A stretch of DNA of 64,000 nt from Pseudomonas hamedanensis. GTDB taxonomy: Bacteria; Pseudomonadota; Gammaproteobacteria; Pseudomonadales; Pseudomonadaceae. Below are positions 17,633 to 25,730 of this stretch, piece by piece. The translations under genes and the position numbers were made by a program. The notes under the pieces were generated by a model. That model saw only the letters and a list, made by a program, of their open reading frames with translations. It was not told the DNA's origin and ran no database searches. Positions within the stretch are counted from its first letter, which is position 1, and each line of letters opens with the position of its first letter. Location of the stretch: positions 2,068,501-2,132,500 of the forward strand of contig NZ_CP077091.1 in NCBI RefSeq assembly GCF_014268595.2, given 5' to 3'.

Positions 17633-17656
17633 AAAAGCCCGCTGGGGAGACGGGCT
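17633..17656 (-). terminator. Orphan leftward terminator
   Basis: On the minus strand this reads AGCCCG, a short loop and CGGGCT followed by a run of T. No coding gene ends here in that direction. Confidence 0.65.
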
Positions 17657-17777
17657 GGAGACTTGCTTTCTAACGGATGGCTTCACCCTACGTTGACCCA
17701 CGTGAAAAGTTTGTGAAAAAAAACCCATATAAATGTCAACGGTTGCCAGGCGTTTTCACCCATAGGCTTGCGTCCAT

Positions 17778-17804
17778 AAAAAACCCCGTTCAATGACGGG
17801 GTTA
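17778..17804 (-). terminator. Terminator of the 62-residue protein gene
   Basis: On the minus strand AACCCCGTCA pairs with TGACGGGGTT-type bases (forward AACCCCGT / ACGGGGTT) and ends in a T run. It lies 11 bases past the stop at 17815. Confidence 0.8.
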
Positions 17805-17814
17805 CCGGGCGAAA

Positions 17815-18003
17815 TCACTTTCCTTTCCTTGCCGTGACCTTGGGCAGAAACTTCGCTTTCGGCCCTTTCGGGGCTGTAGAGCGAATTTTTCCATTGCTCA
17901 CCGGATCTTCGCCAAAACCCGACTGATACTCCGTCTGCCCGCAGCGCACGCAGTTGTTGAATGAAAACTCAGCGCCATCGTCTTCGATATACGGACCTGT
18001 CAT
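17815..18003 (-). CDS. Small hypothetical protein with one CxxC pair, 62 residues
   Basis: It begins MTGPYIEDDGAEFSFNNC and has one Cys-x-x-Cys pair (NNCVRCGQTEY), then a basic C-terminus rich in Lys and Pro. A single CxxC could bind metal as a dimer or be a redox pair. GGAGGGGAGAGG lies directly before the ATG, so translation is well supported. A terminator follows. I do not recognise a family. Confidence 0.68.
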   Translation of the reverse strand: MTGPYIEDDGAEFSFNNCVRCGQTEYQSGFGEDPVSNGKIRSTAPKGPKAKFLPKVTARKGK

Positions 18004-18243
18004 AGCCTCTCCCCTCCGCAATGGGGCCGACACCGGCAAACCGCTTTGCCTGAAAAAATATCGACCTCCAAGGCTTTTGAGACTAGCCGGTCATTCCTGG
18101 ACTTGTTGTTCATGCTGACTGATCCCGACGAATGGATGTGCCGCCATTCAGCGCGCCCTTACAACCTCTGGTCTTTCTCCGCTAAAGATTTTCAGTAGAT
18201 GGCCGCTGCCCTTTTTCCTACAAATGAATCTCAAGGAGAGAAC

Positions 18244-18522
18244 ATGCAAATCAACGGATCCCCCAACCTGCCAGTCGTCAAGCTCACGGACAGGCAGATC
18301 GCCGCCGGCAAAGCCGCCGCGGAAAAACTCAAGGACAAGATCGCCTCGGGTGAAATCACCATCAAGTACCCGGATAAACCGATTTTGCAGCCAGGCGTCA
18401 TCTATCATCCGAGCGAACCCGCGCAACCGGCTCAATCTGGCGGCACGCCGACCCTCGTCGCTATCGATACACCGTTGACCTACGACTCCAGAGGCACGGT
18501 CATTCTCAAACCACAAGGCTGA
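18244..18522 (+). CDS. Hypothetical protein, 92 residues
   Basis: The protein begins MQINGSPNLPVVKLTDRQIA and has a helical Ala/Lys-rich stretch (AAGKAAAEKLKDKIASGE), then a Pro-rich part. There is no signal peptide or membrane segment. AAGGAGAG lies seven bases before the ATG. An inverted repeat after the stop probably ends the transcript. I do not recognise a function. Confidence 0.65.
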   Translation: MQINGSPNLPVVKLTDRQIAAGKAAAEKLKDKIASGEITIKYPDKPILQPGVIYHPSEPAQPAQSGGTPTLVAIDTPLTYDSRGTVILKPQG

Positions 18523-18532
18523 TCGTCGGCAA

Positions 18533-18560
18533 TAAGCCCATCCTTTGAACGGATGGGCTT
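18533..18560 (+). terminator. Probable terminator hairpin without a long T run
   Basis: AAGCCCATCC pairs with GGATGGGCTT around a six-base loop, 10 bases after the stop at 18522. Only a short T stretch follows, so termination may be partial. Confidence 0.55.
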
Positions 18561-18632
18561 CGCCGCTTATGGCAAAGGCATTCCCGAGTCAGCTAATCTG
18601 GCATCCTCGTCTCGCTGCCAAGGATTGCCAAC

Positions 18633-18983
18633 ATGATGCTAAAAACCGCTGCCTTGCTCTGCATGGCTCTCACGATCAGTGGATGCGGAACGATCAGCAG
18701 TGTTTTCCAGGAAGACTCCATCGCGGGCGAAGACCTGAAAAAGCGCCAGACCCACTGCGATTCGATTTCCCGAATCTACAGCGGTATCGGTTACGACTTC
18801 TGCACGCTGCACGCGCCTGAGTTACCGCAGAAAGGTTTCGCCGGTCGCCCCGCAGCGCCGCTGGTTCTGCTTGATCTGGCAGTCTCCGGCCTGGCCGATA
18901 CGCTGGTTCTGCCGTACACCGCCTATCAACAGGTGAAACACGGCAACATCGAAATCTATCAGGCGCAAACGACCGCCCGGTGA
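18633..18983 (+). CDS. YceK/YidQ-family lipoprotein
   Basis: A 116-residue protein with a lipoprotein signal: MMLKTAALLCMALTISGCGT, with the lipobox ISGC at about residues 15-18. The mature part has two further cysteines (THCDS, YDFCTLHAP) that could pair, and a hydrophobic stretch (APLVLLDLAVSGLADTLVLP). The C-terminal YTAYQQVKHGN is typical of YceK-type lipoproteins. It is probably anchored in the outer membrane. Two ATG codons lie in tandem; AAGGA is upstream. Its stop abuts the stop of the converging YbjQ-like gene with no space between. Confidence 0.75.
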   Translation: MMLKTAALLCMALTISGCGTISSVFQEDSIAGEDLKKRQTHCDSISRIYSGIGYDFCTLHAPELPQKGFAGRPAAPLVLLDLAVSGLADTLVLPYTAYQQVKHGNIEIYQAQTTAR

Positions 18984-19304
18984 TCAGCGCAACTTCACCG
19001 CCGTACCGGTCACAAACACCACCACCATGCCGCCCTTGCCCGCCGGCATGCTGATCTCGAAATCCACCCCGACCACTGCATCCGCCTGCAACGCGCGCGC
19101 GCGTTCCTTGAGTTCGTCGGTCGCCTGCACGCGCGCCTCCTTCAAGGCCCGTTCGAGCGTTTGCGACCGGCCACCAAAAAAGTCGCGCATGCCGGCGAAC
19201 AGATCACGGATCACGTTGACGCCTTGCACCGATTCGGCGCTGACAATGTCCAGATAGGCGGTGATCTCACGTCCTTCAACGGAGTGAGTGGTGGAAATGA
19301 TCAT
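18984..19304 (-). CDS. YbjQ-family (heavy-metal-binding domain) protein
   Basis: A 106-residue protein that matches the YbjQ/UPF0145 pattern: an N-terminal beta strand (MIISTTHSVEGREI), a helix with RDFFGGRSQTLERALKEAR, and GVDFEISMP near the end. The family forms rings and its function is not settled, though the domain is called heavy-metal binding. It converges exactly on the YceK-like lipoprotein gene. The 232 bases between its start and the tRNA hold only a terminator. Confidence 0.8.
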   Translation of the reverse strand: MIISTTHSVEGREITAYLDIVSAESVQGVNVIRDLFAGMRDFFGGRSQTLERALKEARVQATDELKERARALQADAVVGVDFEISMPAGKGGMVVVFVTGTAVKLR

Positions 19305-19485
19305 GGAAGTCGTCCTTTTACAAAAATGTGAAGCCGAAACAGCCGTGCTTGGAGTCTATCGCCGCGCGCTCGGAAAGGCATTTGTTCCACTCTGCGCTTG
19401 CAACCGGCGTGCAACTCATGGTCGAGGAACAACAGAAGCCCATTCAATCCGAGCTTGCAGCGCTCTTTTCCAGACGCCAAAAACC

Positions 19486-19524
19486 ACAAACCCCCGACTT
19501 TCTCTAGGAAAATCGGGGGTTTGT
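19486..19524 (-). terminator. Terminator downstream of tRNA-Ser
   Basis: ACAAACCCCCGA pairs with TCGGGGGTTTGT. It lies 12 bases past the 3' end of the tRNA on the minus strand and is followed there by a TTTTTGG stretch. Confidence 0.75.
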
Positions 19525-19536
19525 GTTTACTGAATG

Positions 19537-19626
19537 TGGCGGTGAAGGAGAGATTCGAACTCTCGATACAGTTTCCTGTATACACACTTTCCAGGCGTGC
19601 TCCTTAAGCCACTCGGACACTTCACC
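19537..19626 (-). tRNA. tRNA-Ser (anticodon GGA)
   Basis: Read on the minus strand, the gene starts GGTGAAGTGTCCGAGTGG and ends CTTCACC-GCCA, so the CCA tail is encoded. The acceptor stem GGTGAAG/CTTCACC pairs fully. The anticodon loop is CTGGAAA, giving anticodon GGA for UCC and UCU codons. A long variable arm (TATACAG/CTGTATC region) and the T loop GTTCGAATC mark it as a type II serine tRNA. Confidence 0.97.
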
Positions 19627-19805
19627 GTATCTCTGCAAACATGTTCTGTCTGTCGAGGCGCGCTAATGTAGTCGAAAGCTTTTCCGATGGCAAACTTTTT
19701 TTCAGAATTTTCATGTGCTTAAGAGAATACCCGGAGGGTCGCCACCGTGGGCCATGGCAAACCGGCCATTCTTCGGTGAGCACTGTGTCGCTATAGAGGA
19801 GTGCA

Positions 19806-19889
19806 ATGGCGCGCCACGCCGGCTCAGCCGGAAAAAGGGTGACCGCAGGGTCAGTCACGGCGCTTTACCTGACTGGCGGCGGTGGGTAA
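19806..19889 (+). CDS. Possible 27-residue leader ORF upstream of the crotonase gene
   Basis: A short frame, beginning MARHAGSAGKRV and ending in TGGGG, has GAGGAG six bases before its ATG. That is a better ribosome-binding site than the downstream gene has. Two small hairpins (CCGGC-TCA-GCCGG and GTGAC/GTCAC) lie within it. It ends 33 bases before the crotonase start. It may be a leader peptide or a structured leader RNA. The larger surrounding gap (19627-19922) shows nothing else. Confidence 0.3.
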   Translation: MARHAGSAGKRVTAGSVTALYLTGGGG

Positions 19890-19922
19890 CGTCTGCCCAT
19901 CTTTCTTACAAGGAATGGCGTC

Positions 19923-20612
19923 ATGAGTGAGTTAATTTCCTACCACCTCGAAGACGGTATCGCGACCCTGACCCTGAACAACGGTAAGGTCAATGCCATC
20001 TCCCCGGACGTGATTGCGGCGTTCAACGCTGCGCTGGATCAGGCGGTGACGGATCGCGCCGTGGTGATCATCACCGGTCAGCCCGGCATTCTGTCTGGCG
20101 GCTACGATCTGAAAGTGATGACCGCCGGCCCTAAAGAAGCGGTATCGCTGGTGACCGCCGGTTCGACCCTGGCGCGTCGTCTGTTGTCTCACCCATTCCC
20201 GGTGATTGTCGCCTGCCCTGGTCACGCCGTGGCCAAAGGCGCGTTCATCCTGCTGTCCGCTGACTACCGCATTGGCGTCGAGGGTCCGTTCAGCATCGGT
20301 TTGAACGAAGTGCAGATCGGCATGACCATGCACCACGCCGGCATCGAGCTGGCGCGTGATCGTTTGCGTCGCTCGGCCTTCCATCGCTCGGTGATCAATG
20401 GTGAGATGTTCGATCCGCACAGTGCGGTAGATGCGGGCTTCCTCGATAAGGTGGTGTCTGCCGAGGAACTGCAAGGCGCCGCCCTCGCCGCGGCTCGTCA
20501 GTTGAAGAAGATCAACATGACCGCGCACAAAAACACCAAGCTGAAAGTCCGCAAGGCGCTGCTGGACACGCTGGATAACGCGATCATCCTCGACCAGGAG
20601 CATCTGGGTTAA
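19923..20612 (+). CDS. Crotonase/enoyl-CoA hydratase family protein
   Basis: A 229-residue crotonase-fold protein. The oxyanion-hole segments are visible as SGGYDLKVMTAG and CPGHAVAKGAFILLSADYRI. The usual catalytic glutamates are not in their standard context, and the chain is shorter than typical hydratases (about 260). The reaction may therefore be a hydrolysis, isomerisation or another crotonase variant. No pathway partners are adjacent. AAGGAATGG upstream serves as a weak ribosome-binding site. It ends with a strong terminator. Confidence 0.78.
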   Translation: MSELISYHLEDGIATLTLNNGKVNAISPDVIAAFNAALDQAVTDRAVVIITGQPGILSGGYDLKVMTAGPKEAVSLVTAGSTLARRLLSHPFPVIVACPGHAVAKGAFILLSADYRIGVEGPFSIGLNEVQIGMTMHHAGIELARDRLRRSAFHRSVINGEMFDPHSAVDAGFLDKVVSAEELQGAALAAARQLKKINMTAHKNTKLKVRKALLDTLDNAIILDQEHLG

Positions 20613-20634
20613 AGCCTGGGTCCATGCGCAGAAG

Positions 20635-20665
20635 AAAAGCCCGACCGTCGTGTCGGGCTTTTTCT
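20635..20665 (+). terminator. Terminator of the crotonase gene
   Basis: AAAAGCCCGAC and GTCGGGCTTTTT pair around a short loop, 22 bases after the stop. Confidence 0.88.
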
Positions 20666-20829
20666 TGCCCGCCGGGTTTAAAAGGCAGCGACAGCTCTAG
20701 GACAGGTCTGCCCTTCAATTTAGAAACATGCGCTTAAACATCGGCCATCTCCGGAGTCTATAGCGGCAATTGCCGAAAACAGTGCACATCCGTACACTGC
20801 GCCACCTTTTGTCCCGGTGGGGCCTGAAA

Positions 20830-21552
20830 ATGCTGTTCGTGTTTCGTATGTTATTGATGGGTCTGCACTTTGTTCTGGCTGGAGTGCTAGGAGTGATCCT
20901 CGGCGTGTGCCGCCCGTTCAATCCTGACAACAGTCGACTCTGCGCTCGCCTCTACGCGCTTCCGGCGATGTGCATTTTGCGTCTGCGGGTGAAATCCGAC
21001 GTCGGTGGTTTGCTGGACAAACCCGACAGCTGCGTGATCATCGCCAATCATCAATCCAACTACGATCTGTTTGTGTTCGGCAACGTGGTGCCGCGGCGCA
21101 CCGTGTGCATCGGCAAAAAGAGCCTGAAGTGGGTGCCGCTGTTCGGGCAGTTGTTCTGGCTGGCGGGCAATGTATTGATCGACCGCGGCAATGCGCACAA
21201 GGCGCGGCAATCGATGCTCACCACCACCCATACCCTGCAAAACGAAGAGACTTCCATTTGGGTATTCCCGGAAGGGACGCGTAACCTCGGCGAGGAGCTG
21301 CTGCCATTCAAGAAAGGTGCGTTCCAGATGGCGATCGCCGCCGGTGTGCCGATCGTTCCGGTGTGCGTCAGCAGCTACATCAAGCACATGCGCCTGAATC
21401 GCTGGCGCAGCGGCGACGTTCTCATACGTTCGCTGCCGGCGATTCCTACAGTCGGATTGACCATGGACGACATGCCCATGCTTATCGAGCAATGCCGCGA
21501 ACAGATGCGCGAATGCATCGAATCGATGGATCGCCAACTGCAAGCCGCCTGA
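20830..21552 (+). CDS. 1-acyl-sn-glycerol-3-phosphate acyltransferase (PlsC-like)
   Basis: A 240-residue membrane-bound acyltransferase. An N-terminal hydrophobic segment (MLFVFRMLLMGLHFVLAGVL) anchors it in the inner membrane. The acyltransferase motif NHQSNYD (H-x4-D) and the second motif FPEGTRN are both present, followed by VPIVPVCVSSY. The enzyme would acylate lysophosphatidic acid to phosphatidic acid in phospholipid synthesis. An upstream TTG at 20770 is in frame; I prefer the ATG at 20830 with GGTGGGG before it. Pseudomonads carry several paralogues, so I give no symbol. Confidence 0.85.
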   Translation: MLFVFRMLLMGLHFVLAGVLGVILGVCRPFNPDNSRLCARLYALPAMCILRLRVKSDVGGLLDKPDSCVIIANHQSNYDLFVFGNVVPRRTVCIGKKSLKWVPLFGQLFWLAGNVLIDRGNAHKARQSMLTTTHTLQNEETSIWVFPEGTRNLGEELLPFKKGAFQMAIAAGVPIVPVCVSSYIKHMRLNRWRSGDVLIRSLPAIPTVGLTMDDMPMLIEQCREQMRECIESMDRQLQAA

Positions 21553-21557
21553 AAACC

Positions 21558-21586
21558 AAACCCGCCCTGTGCGGGTTTTCTTTTGC
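21558..21586 (+). terminator. Terminator of the acyltransferase gene
   Basis: AAACCCGCC and GCGGGTTTT form a stem followed by TTCTTTTG, six bases after the stop. Confidence 0.8.
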
Positions 21587-21684
21587 CCACTGAACTGTAC
21601 AGATTTCACTGACTCTCAAGCAGCGACACGGCTAAGCTGAAGCCTTGTATCCTGTCACCTGCCAAGAAGAAGTGAATCACCACC

Positions 21685-22656
21685 ATGGGTCGAGTTGTTG
21701 CTGCTGCGGTCTACAGCGCGGGAAAGAAAGTCACCAATATCACGCTGGACGAAGGCGCTGCCTGGGCCGCCAAACCCGGTCACTTTGTCTGGATCGGTCT
21801 CGAAGAACCGGACGCGCAGGAACTGTTCAACCTGCAACGTCAGTTCAACCTGCATGAACTGGCCATCGAAGATGCGCTGGAGAAACACAGCCGGCCAAAG
21901 CTGGAAACCTTTGGCGACGCTTTGTTTATCGTTACCTACTCGCCCGTTCGTGAAAACGGCGTTTTACAGTTCATCGAAACGCATATTTTCGCCGGCAAGG
22001 GCTACATCATTACCGCACGCAACGGCCACTCTGCCTCATATGCGCAAGTCCGCCAACGTTGTGAGGCACGTCCGTTGCTGTTGGAGCATGGGGAAGATTT
22101 CGTGCTCTATGCGCTGCTCGATTTCGTCATCGAGAACTATCAGCCCGTGGGCGAAGCCATTCATGCCGAGATTGATGAACTGGAGCGCAACGTGCTGTGC
22201 AGTGCGCTGAATGAGCGTGACATTCAAAAGCTCCATGGCCTGCGCCGCGATGTCGTGCGCCTGCGCCGGTACGCGGCGCCGATGGTAGAGATTGGCGAAG
22301 AACTGCAGAAACTCAGCTTCCCGTTCATCGACAAGAACATGCGCCCCTATTTCCGCGACGTGCAGATTCATGTGACGCGGCAGATGGAGGATCTGAGTAC
22401 GCTGGCCGACATCGCCAGCCAGACCATCGAGATTGGCGTGTTGCTCGAGGCGTCACGGCAAAGCGTGGTGCAGCGCAAGTTCGCGGCGTGGGCGGCGATT
22501 CTGGCGTTTCCCACGGCGGTGGCGGGGATTTACGGGATGAACTTCGAGAACATGCCGGAGCTGACCTGGCATTACGGCTATTTCGGCGTGCTGGGGTTTA
22601 TTGCGGTGGGCTGTGTGAGTCTTTGGGCGAGTTTCAAGCGGTCTGGGTGGTTGTAG
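21685..22656 (+). CDS. corA: CorA-family magnesium/cobalt transport protein
   Basis: A 323-residue protein with a large cytoplasmic N-domain and two C-terminal transmembrane helices. The selectivity motif is YGMNFENMPE, with GMN at about residues 285-287 between the helices, and the second helix is YFGVLGFIAVGCVSLW. CorA forms pentameric channels for Mg2+ and other divalent ions in the inner membrane. The basic C-terminal end (FKRSGW) is typical. No partner genes are adjacent, and a REP pair follows the stop. Several CorA paralogues may exist in the genome. Confidence 0.9.
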   Translation: MGRVVAAAVYSAGKKVTNITLDEGAAWAAKPGHFVWIGLEEPDAQELFNLQRQFNLHELAIEDALEKHSRPKLETFGDALFIVTYSPVRENGVLQFIETHIFAGKGYIITARNGHSASYAQVRQRCEARPLLLEHGEDFVLYALLDFVIENYQPVGEAIHAEIDELERNVLCSALNERDIQKLHGLRRDVVRLRRYAAPMVEIGEELQKLSFPFIDKNMRPYFRDVQIHVTRQMEDLSTLADIASQTIEIGVLLEASRQSVVQRKFAAWAAILAFPTAVAGIYGMNFENMPELTWHYGYFGVLGFIAVGCVSLWASFKRSGWL

Positions 22657-22679
22657 CAGTGACCGCGTTGCCTGGGCGA

Positions 22680-22736
22680 TTCGCGAGCAGGCTCGCTCCC
22701 ACAGAGGATCAATGTAGGAGCGAGCCTGCTCGCGAA
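22680..22736. repeat. REP pair, tail-facing
   Basis: Between the converging corA and amidotransferase genes, with a mixed GTAGGAGCGAG/GTGGGAGCGAG pair. Confidence 0.83.
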
Positions 22737-22746
22737 GCTTTTGGTC

Positions 22747-23469
22747 TCAAACTGTTTCTGGCTTGTGCGCCACAAACCGCATCATCCATTCCGCAACCGT
22801 AGCGCCATGATGCTCCTGCTCCAGGCTGGCGACGCCGTTGTTGTAAATCTGCGCACCCAGCGCTTCCTGGCGCAAATCCAGCAGCGCCCGCGAATAATCA
22901 TGAATGAATTCCGGGTGCCCCTGGAAGCACAGCACCTGATCGTTGATGTGATACGCGGCGAACGGGCAGAAGTCACTGGACGCAATCACCGTGGCGTTCT
23001 CCGGCAGCGCCGTGACTTGGTCCTGATGGCTGATCAGCAGCGTCAGCTCTTCACGCACCGGACTCATCCATGGCGCCTTGGCTGCGAGTTTGTAGTTGTG
23101 GGTACCGACGCCCCAGCCTTGCGTCGCACGTTCGCTCTTGCCACCGAGCAGCAGCGCCAGCAACTGATGACCGAAGCATACGCCGAGCAGTTTGTCGCCA
23201 CGCTCGTAACGCGCCAGCAGGTATTGCTTGAGGGTCTGAATCCACGGATCCGTGCCGAATGAATCGGCCTTGCTGCCGGTGACCAGGTACGCGTCGAAGC
23301 TCAGGTCATCGCTCGGGTAGTGGCCCTGCATCACGTTGTAGACGGTGAACTCGGCGGCAATCGGTTGCTGCGAGAACAGGCGCTGAAACATCTGCCCGTA
23401 ACCCTGATATTGGTCGACCAGTTCCGGACGCAGGATGTCGGTTTCCAGAATGCAGATGCGTAGCGACAT
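22747..23469 (-). CDS. Class I glutamine amidotransferase family protein
   Basis: A 240-residue stand-alone GATase. The nucleophile elbow is GVCFGHQLLA and the histidine-glutamate pair lies in CFQGHPEF. The order fits the GuaA/PuuD-type triad. It may act as a gamma-glutamyl hydrolase or amidotransferase. ATG at 23469 follows CAGGT. The frame is open 22 codons further upstream, but the chosen start begins with a typical beta strand (MSLRICILETD). The partner synthase is not evident nearby. Confidence 0.82.
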   Translation of the reverse strand: MSLRICILETDILRPELVDQYQGYGQMFQRLFSQQPIAAEFTVYNVMQGHYPSDDLSFDAYLVTGSKADSFGTDPWIQTLKQYLLARYERGDKLLGVCFGHQLLALLLGGKSERATQGWGVGTHNYKLAAKAPWMSPVREELTLLISHQDQVTALPENATVIASSDFCPFAAYHINDQVLCFQGHPEFIHDYSRALLDLRQEALGAQIYNNGVASLEQEHHGATVAEWMMRFVAHKPETV

Positions 23470-23561
23470 AAAAAATACCTGACACGTGATGGGAATAATG
23501 AACACCTCAGAGCCTGCCCTGAAACACCCTGGCAAGGCAAGCCCCGCAGTGCCCTCGGCCC

Positions 23562-25706
23562 CTAGAACATCTCACCGTTGGCGGCTTTATCCAGCAGCAG
23601 TGCCGGCGGTGCGAAACGTTCGCCGTACTGCTCCGCCAGATACTGCGCCCGGGCAACAAAGTCCTTCACCCCGTATTGGTTGATGAACTGCAGCGCCCCC
23701 CCCGTCCATGCGGCGAAACCGATGCCGAAGATCGAGCCGACGTTGGCATCGGCCGTCGAGGTCAGCACGCCCTCCTCGACGCAGCGCACGGTTTCGATAG
23801 CTTGAATAAACAGCAAACGATCACGCACATCCTGTGACGAAATCTGCCCATCGGCCTTCTCGAAACGGCTTTTCAGCTCGGGCCACAAATGCTTTTGAGC
23901 GCCGACCGGGTAATCATAAAAGCCAGCGCCCGCCGCCTTGCCGGGCCGTTTGTATTCGTTGAGCAGCAAGTCAATCACGGCAAACGCCGGGTGCTCGATC
24001 AGCGGTTTCCCTTCAGCCTGTAGGTCTTTGGCCGTCTGTGTGCGGATGTGGCTCATCAAGCTGAGGGAAACTTCGTCGGAGATGGCCAGTGGGCCTACCG
24101 GCATCCCGGCCTTGCGTGCTTCGGTCTCGATCATCGGCGCGCTGACGCCTTCGCCGAGCATGGCGATGCCTTCATTGGTGAACGTGCCAAACACTCGCGA
24201 GGTGAAGAAGCCGCGGCTGTCGTTGACCACGATCGGGGTCTTCCTGATTTGCAGGACGAAATCAAAACCGCGCGCCAGGGTGGCGTCGCTGGTTTGCGCG
24301 CCCTTGATGATTTCCACCAGCGGCATTTTTTCCACCGGGCTGAAGAAATGCAGGCCGATGAATTTGCTTTGATCCGGCACAGCGCGCGCCAGACCGGTGA
24401 TCGGCAACGTCGAGGTGTTGGACGCAATCACCGCCTCGCCGCCAACGACTTTTTGCGCCGCCGCCGAGACCGTCGCTTTCAGTTCGCGGTCTTCGAACAC
24501 CGCCTCGATGACCAGATCGCACCCGGCCAGATCGGCATCGTCCTCAGTGGTGTGGATCCGCGCCAGCACCTCATCACGCTGCGCAACCGTCATCTGCCCC
24601 CGTGCAACCTTCTTGTCCAGCAGTGCCGCTGAATGCGCCTTGCCTTTATCGGCCGCAGCGAGGTTTATGTCCTTGAGCACCACGCTGATACCGGCCGAGG
24701 CGCTGACAAAAGCGATCCCCGCGCCCATCATGCCGGCGCCCAGCACGCCGACCTTTTGCGTTTTATGTGGCGCGAAACCCTGTGGTCGCGAACCGCCGGC
24801 ATTGATTTCATTGAGCTGAAACCAGAATGTGCCGATCAGGTTTTTCGCGATCTGCCCGGTGGTCAGCTCAGTGAAATAGCGGGTTTCGATCAGATGCGCT
24901 GTGTCGAAATCCACCTGCGCGCCCTCCACCGCCGCACACAGAATTTTCTCCGGCGCCGGCAGGGTGCCTTGGGTTTTCGCGCGCAGGATCGACGGTGCGA
25001 TTGCCAGCATCTGCGCAACTTTCGGATTGGACGGTGTGCCGCCGGGGATCTGATAACCCTTGACGTCCCAACGCTGTACGGCCGCTGGGTTGGCGACGAT
25101 CCAGGCACGGGCCTTGGCCAGCAAGTCATCGCGATCTGTCGCCAGCGCGTCGATCAAACCCGCCTGTAGCGCCTGCTGCGGGCGGATTTTCTTGCCTTCG
25201 AGCAAATACGGCAGCGCTTTCTCGATGCCAAGCAGGCGCACCATGCGTACGACGCCACCACCGCCCGGCAGCAGACCGAGGGTCACTTCCGGCAGGCCGA
25301 GTTGCACCGAGGCATCGTCCAGCGCCACGCGGTGATGACAAGCCAGACAGATTTCCCAACCGCCCCCCAGTGCCGCGCCATTAATAGCAGCGACCACCGG
25401 CTTGCCCAGTGTTTCCAGCGTGCGCAGTTGGCCTTTGAGGGCGAGCACCATGTCGTAGAACGCTTTGGCCTGCGGCTTGCCGACCTTGATCAGTTCGTTG
25501 AGGTCGCCGCCGGCAAAGAAGGTTTTCTTTGCCGAGGTGATGATGACTCCGACCAGACTGTCTTTCTCTGTGAGCAGACGGGCGACACTGGCCGCCATGG
25601 CCTCGCGGTACACGGCGTTCATGGTGTTGGCGCTCTGGCCCGGCAGATCGATGGTCAGCACGACGATACCGTCCTGGCCTTTTTCGTAACGAATGGCTTC
25701 GCTCAT
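23562..25706 (-). CDS. Bifunctional enoyl-CoA hydratase/3-hydroxyacyl-CoA dehydrogenase (FadB/FadJ-like)
   Basis: A 714-residue multifunctional beta-oxidation protein. The N-terminal crotonase half (about residues 1-190) has FFAGGDLNELI and GGGWEICLACHHR. The dehydrogenase half begins near residue 315 with the Rossmann motif GVLGAGMMGAGIA and has the signature HFFSPVEKMPLVEI. The C-terminal dehydrogenase repeat completes it. It hydrates enoyl-CoA and oxidises 3-hydroxyacyl-CoA with NAD+. The thiolase gene lies 24 bases upstream in the same direction, so together they form a second beta-oxidation pair. A run of eight C (coding-strand G) lies at 23696-23703. Confidence 0.9.
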   Translation of the reverse strand: MSEAIRYEKGQDGIVVLTIDLPGQSANTMNAVYREAMAASVARLLTEKDSLVGVIITSAKKTFFAGGDLNELIKVGKPQAKAFYDMVLALKGQLRTLETLGKPVVAAINGAALGGGWEICLACHHRVALDDASVQLGLPEVTLGLLPGGGGVVRMVRLLGIEKALPYLLEGKKIRPQQALQAGLIDALATDRDDLLAKARAWIVANPAAVQRWDVKGYQIPGGTPSNPKVAQMLAIAPSILRAKTQGTLPAPEKILCAAVEGAQVDFDTAHLIETRYFTELTTGQIAKNLIGTFWFQLNEINAGGSRPQGFAPHKTQKVGVLGAGMMGAGIAFVSASAGISVVLKDINLAAADKGKAHSAALLDKKVARGQMTVAQRDEVLARIHTTEDDADLAGCDLVIEAVFEDRELKATVSAAAQKVVGGEAVIASNTSTLPITGLARAVPDQSKFIGLHFFSPVEKMPLVEIIKGAQTSDATLARGFDFVLQIRKTPIVVNDSRGFFTSRVFGTFTNEGIAMLGEGVSAPMIETEARKAGMPVGPLAISDEVSLSLMSHIRTQTAKDLQAEGKPLIEHPAFAVIDLLLNEYKRPGKAAGAGFYDYPVGAQKHLWPELKSRFEKADGQISSQDVRDRLLFIQAIETVRCVEEGVLTSTADANVGSIFGIGFAAWTGGALQFINQYGVKDFVARAQYLAEQYGERFAPPALLLDKAANGEMF

Positions 25707-25730
25707 AGCAGGATTCCTTGAATGCGGGGC

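Larger units (their letters stand above)
17485..17814. other. 330-base gap with two leftward terminators and a possible small RNA
   Basis: No protein gene is evident. Two leftward terminators lie at 17633-17656 and 17778-17804. The second ends the 17815-18003 gene. The first has no gene before it, so an uncharacterised leftward transcript may start between 17659 and 17777, where the minus strand has a TTGACA at about 17735. This is a candidate only. Confidence 0.35.

Noticed and set aside
19622..19858. 78-residue minus-strand frame upstream of tRNA-Ser
   Set aside because: It overlaps the tRNA 5' end and its promoter region and has no ribosome-binding site.
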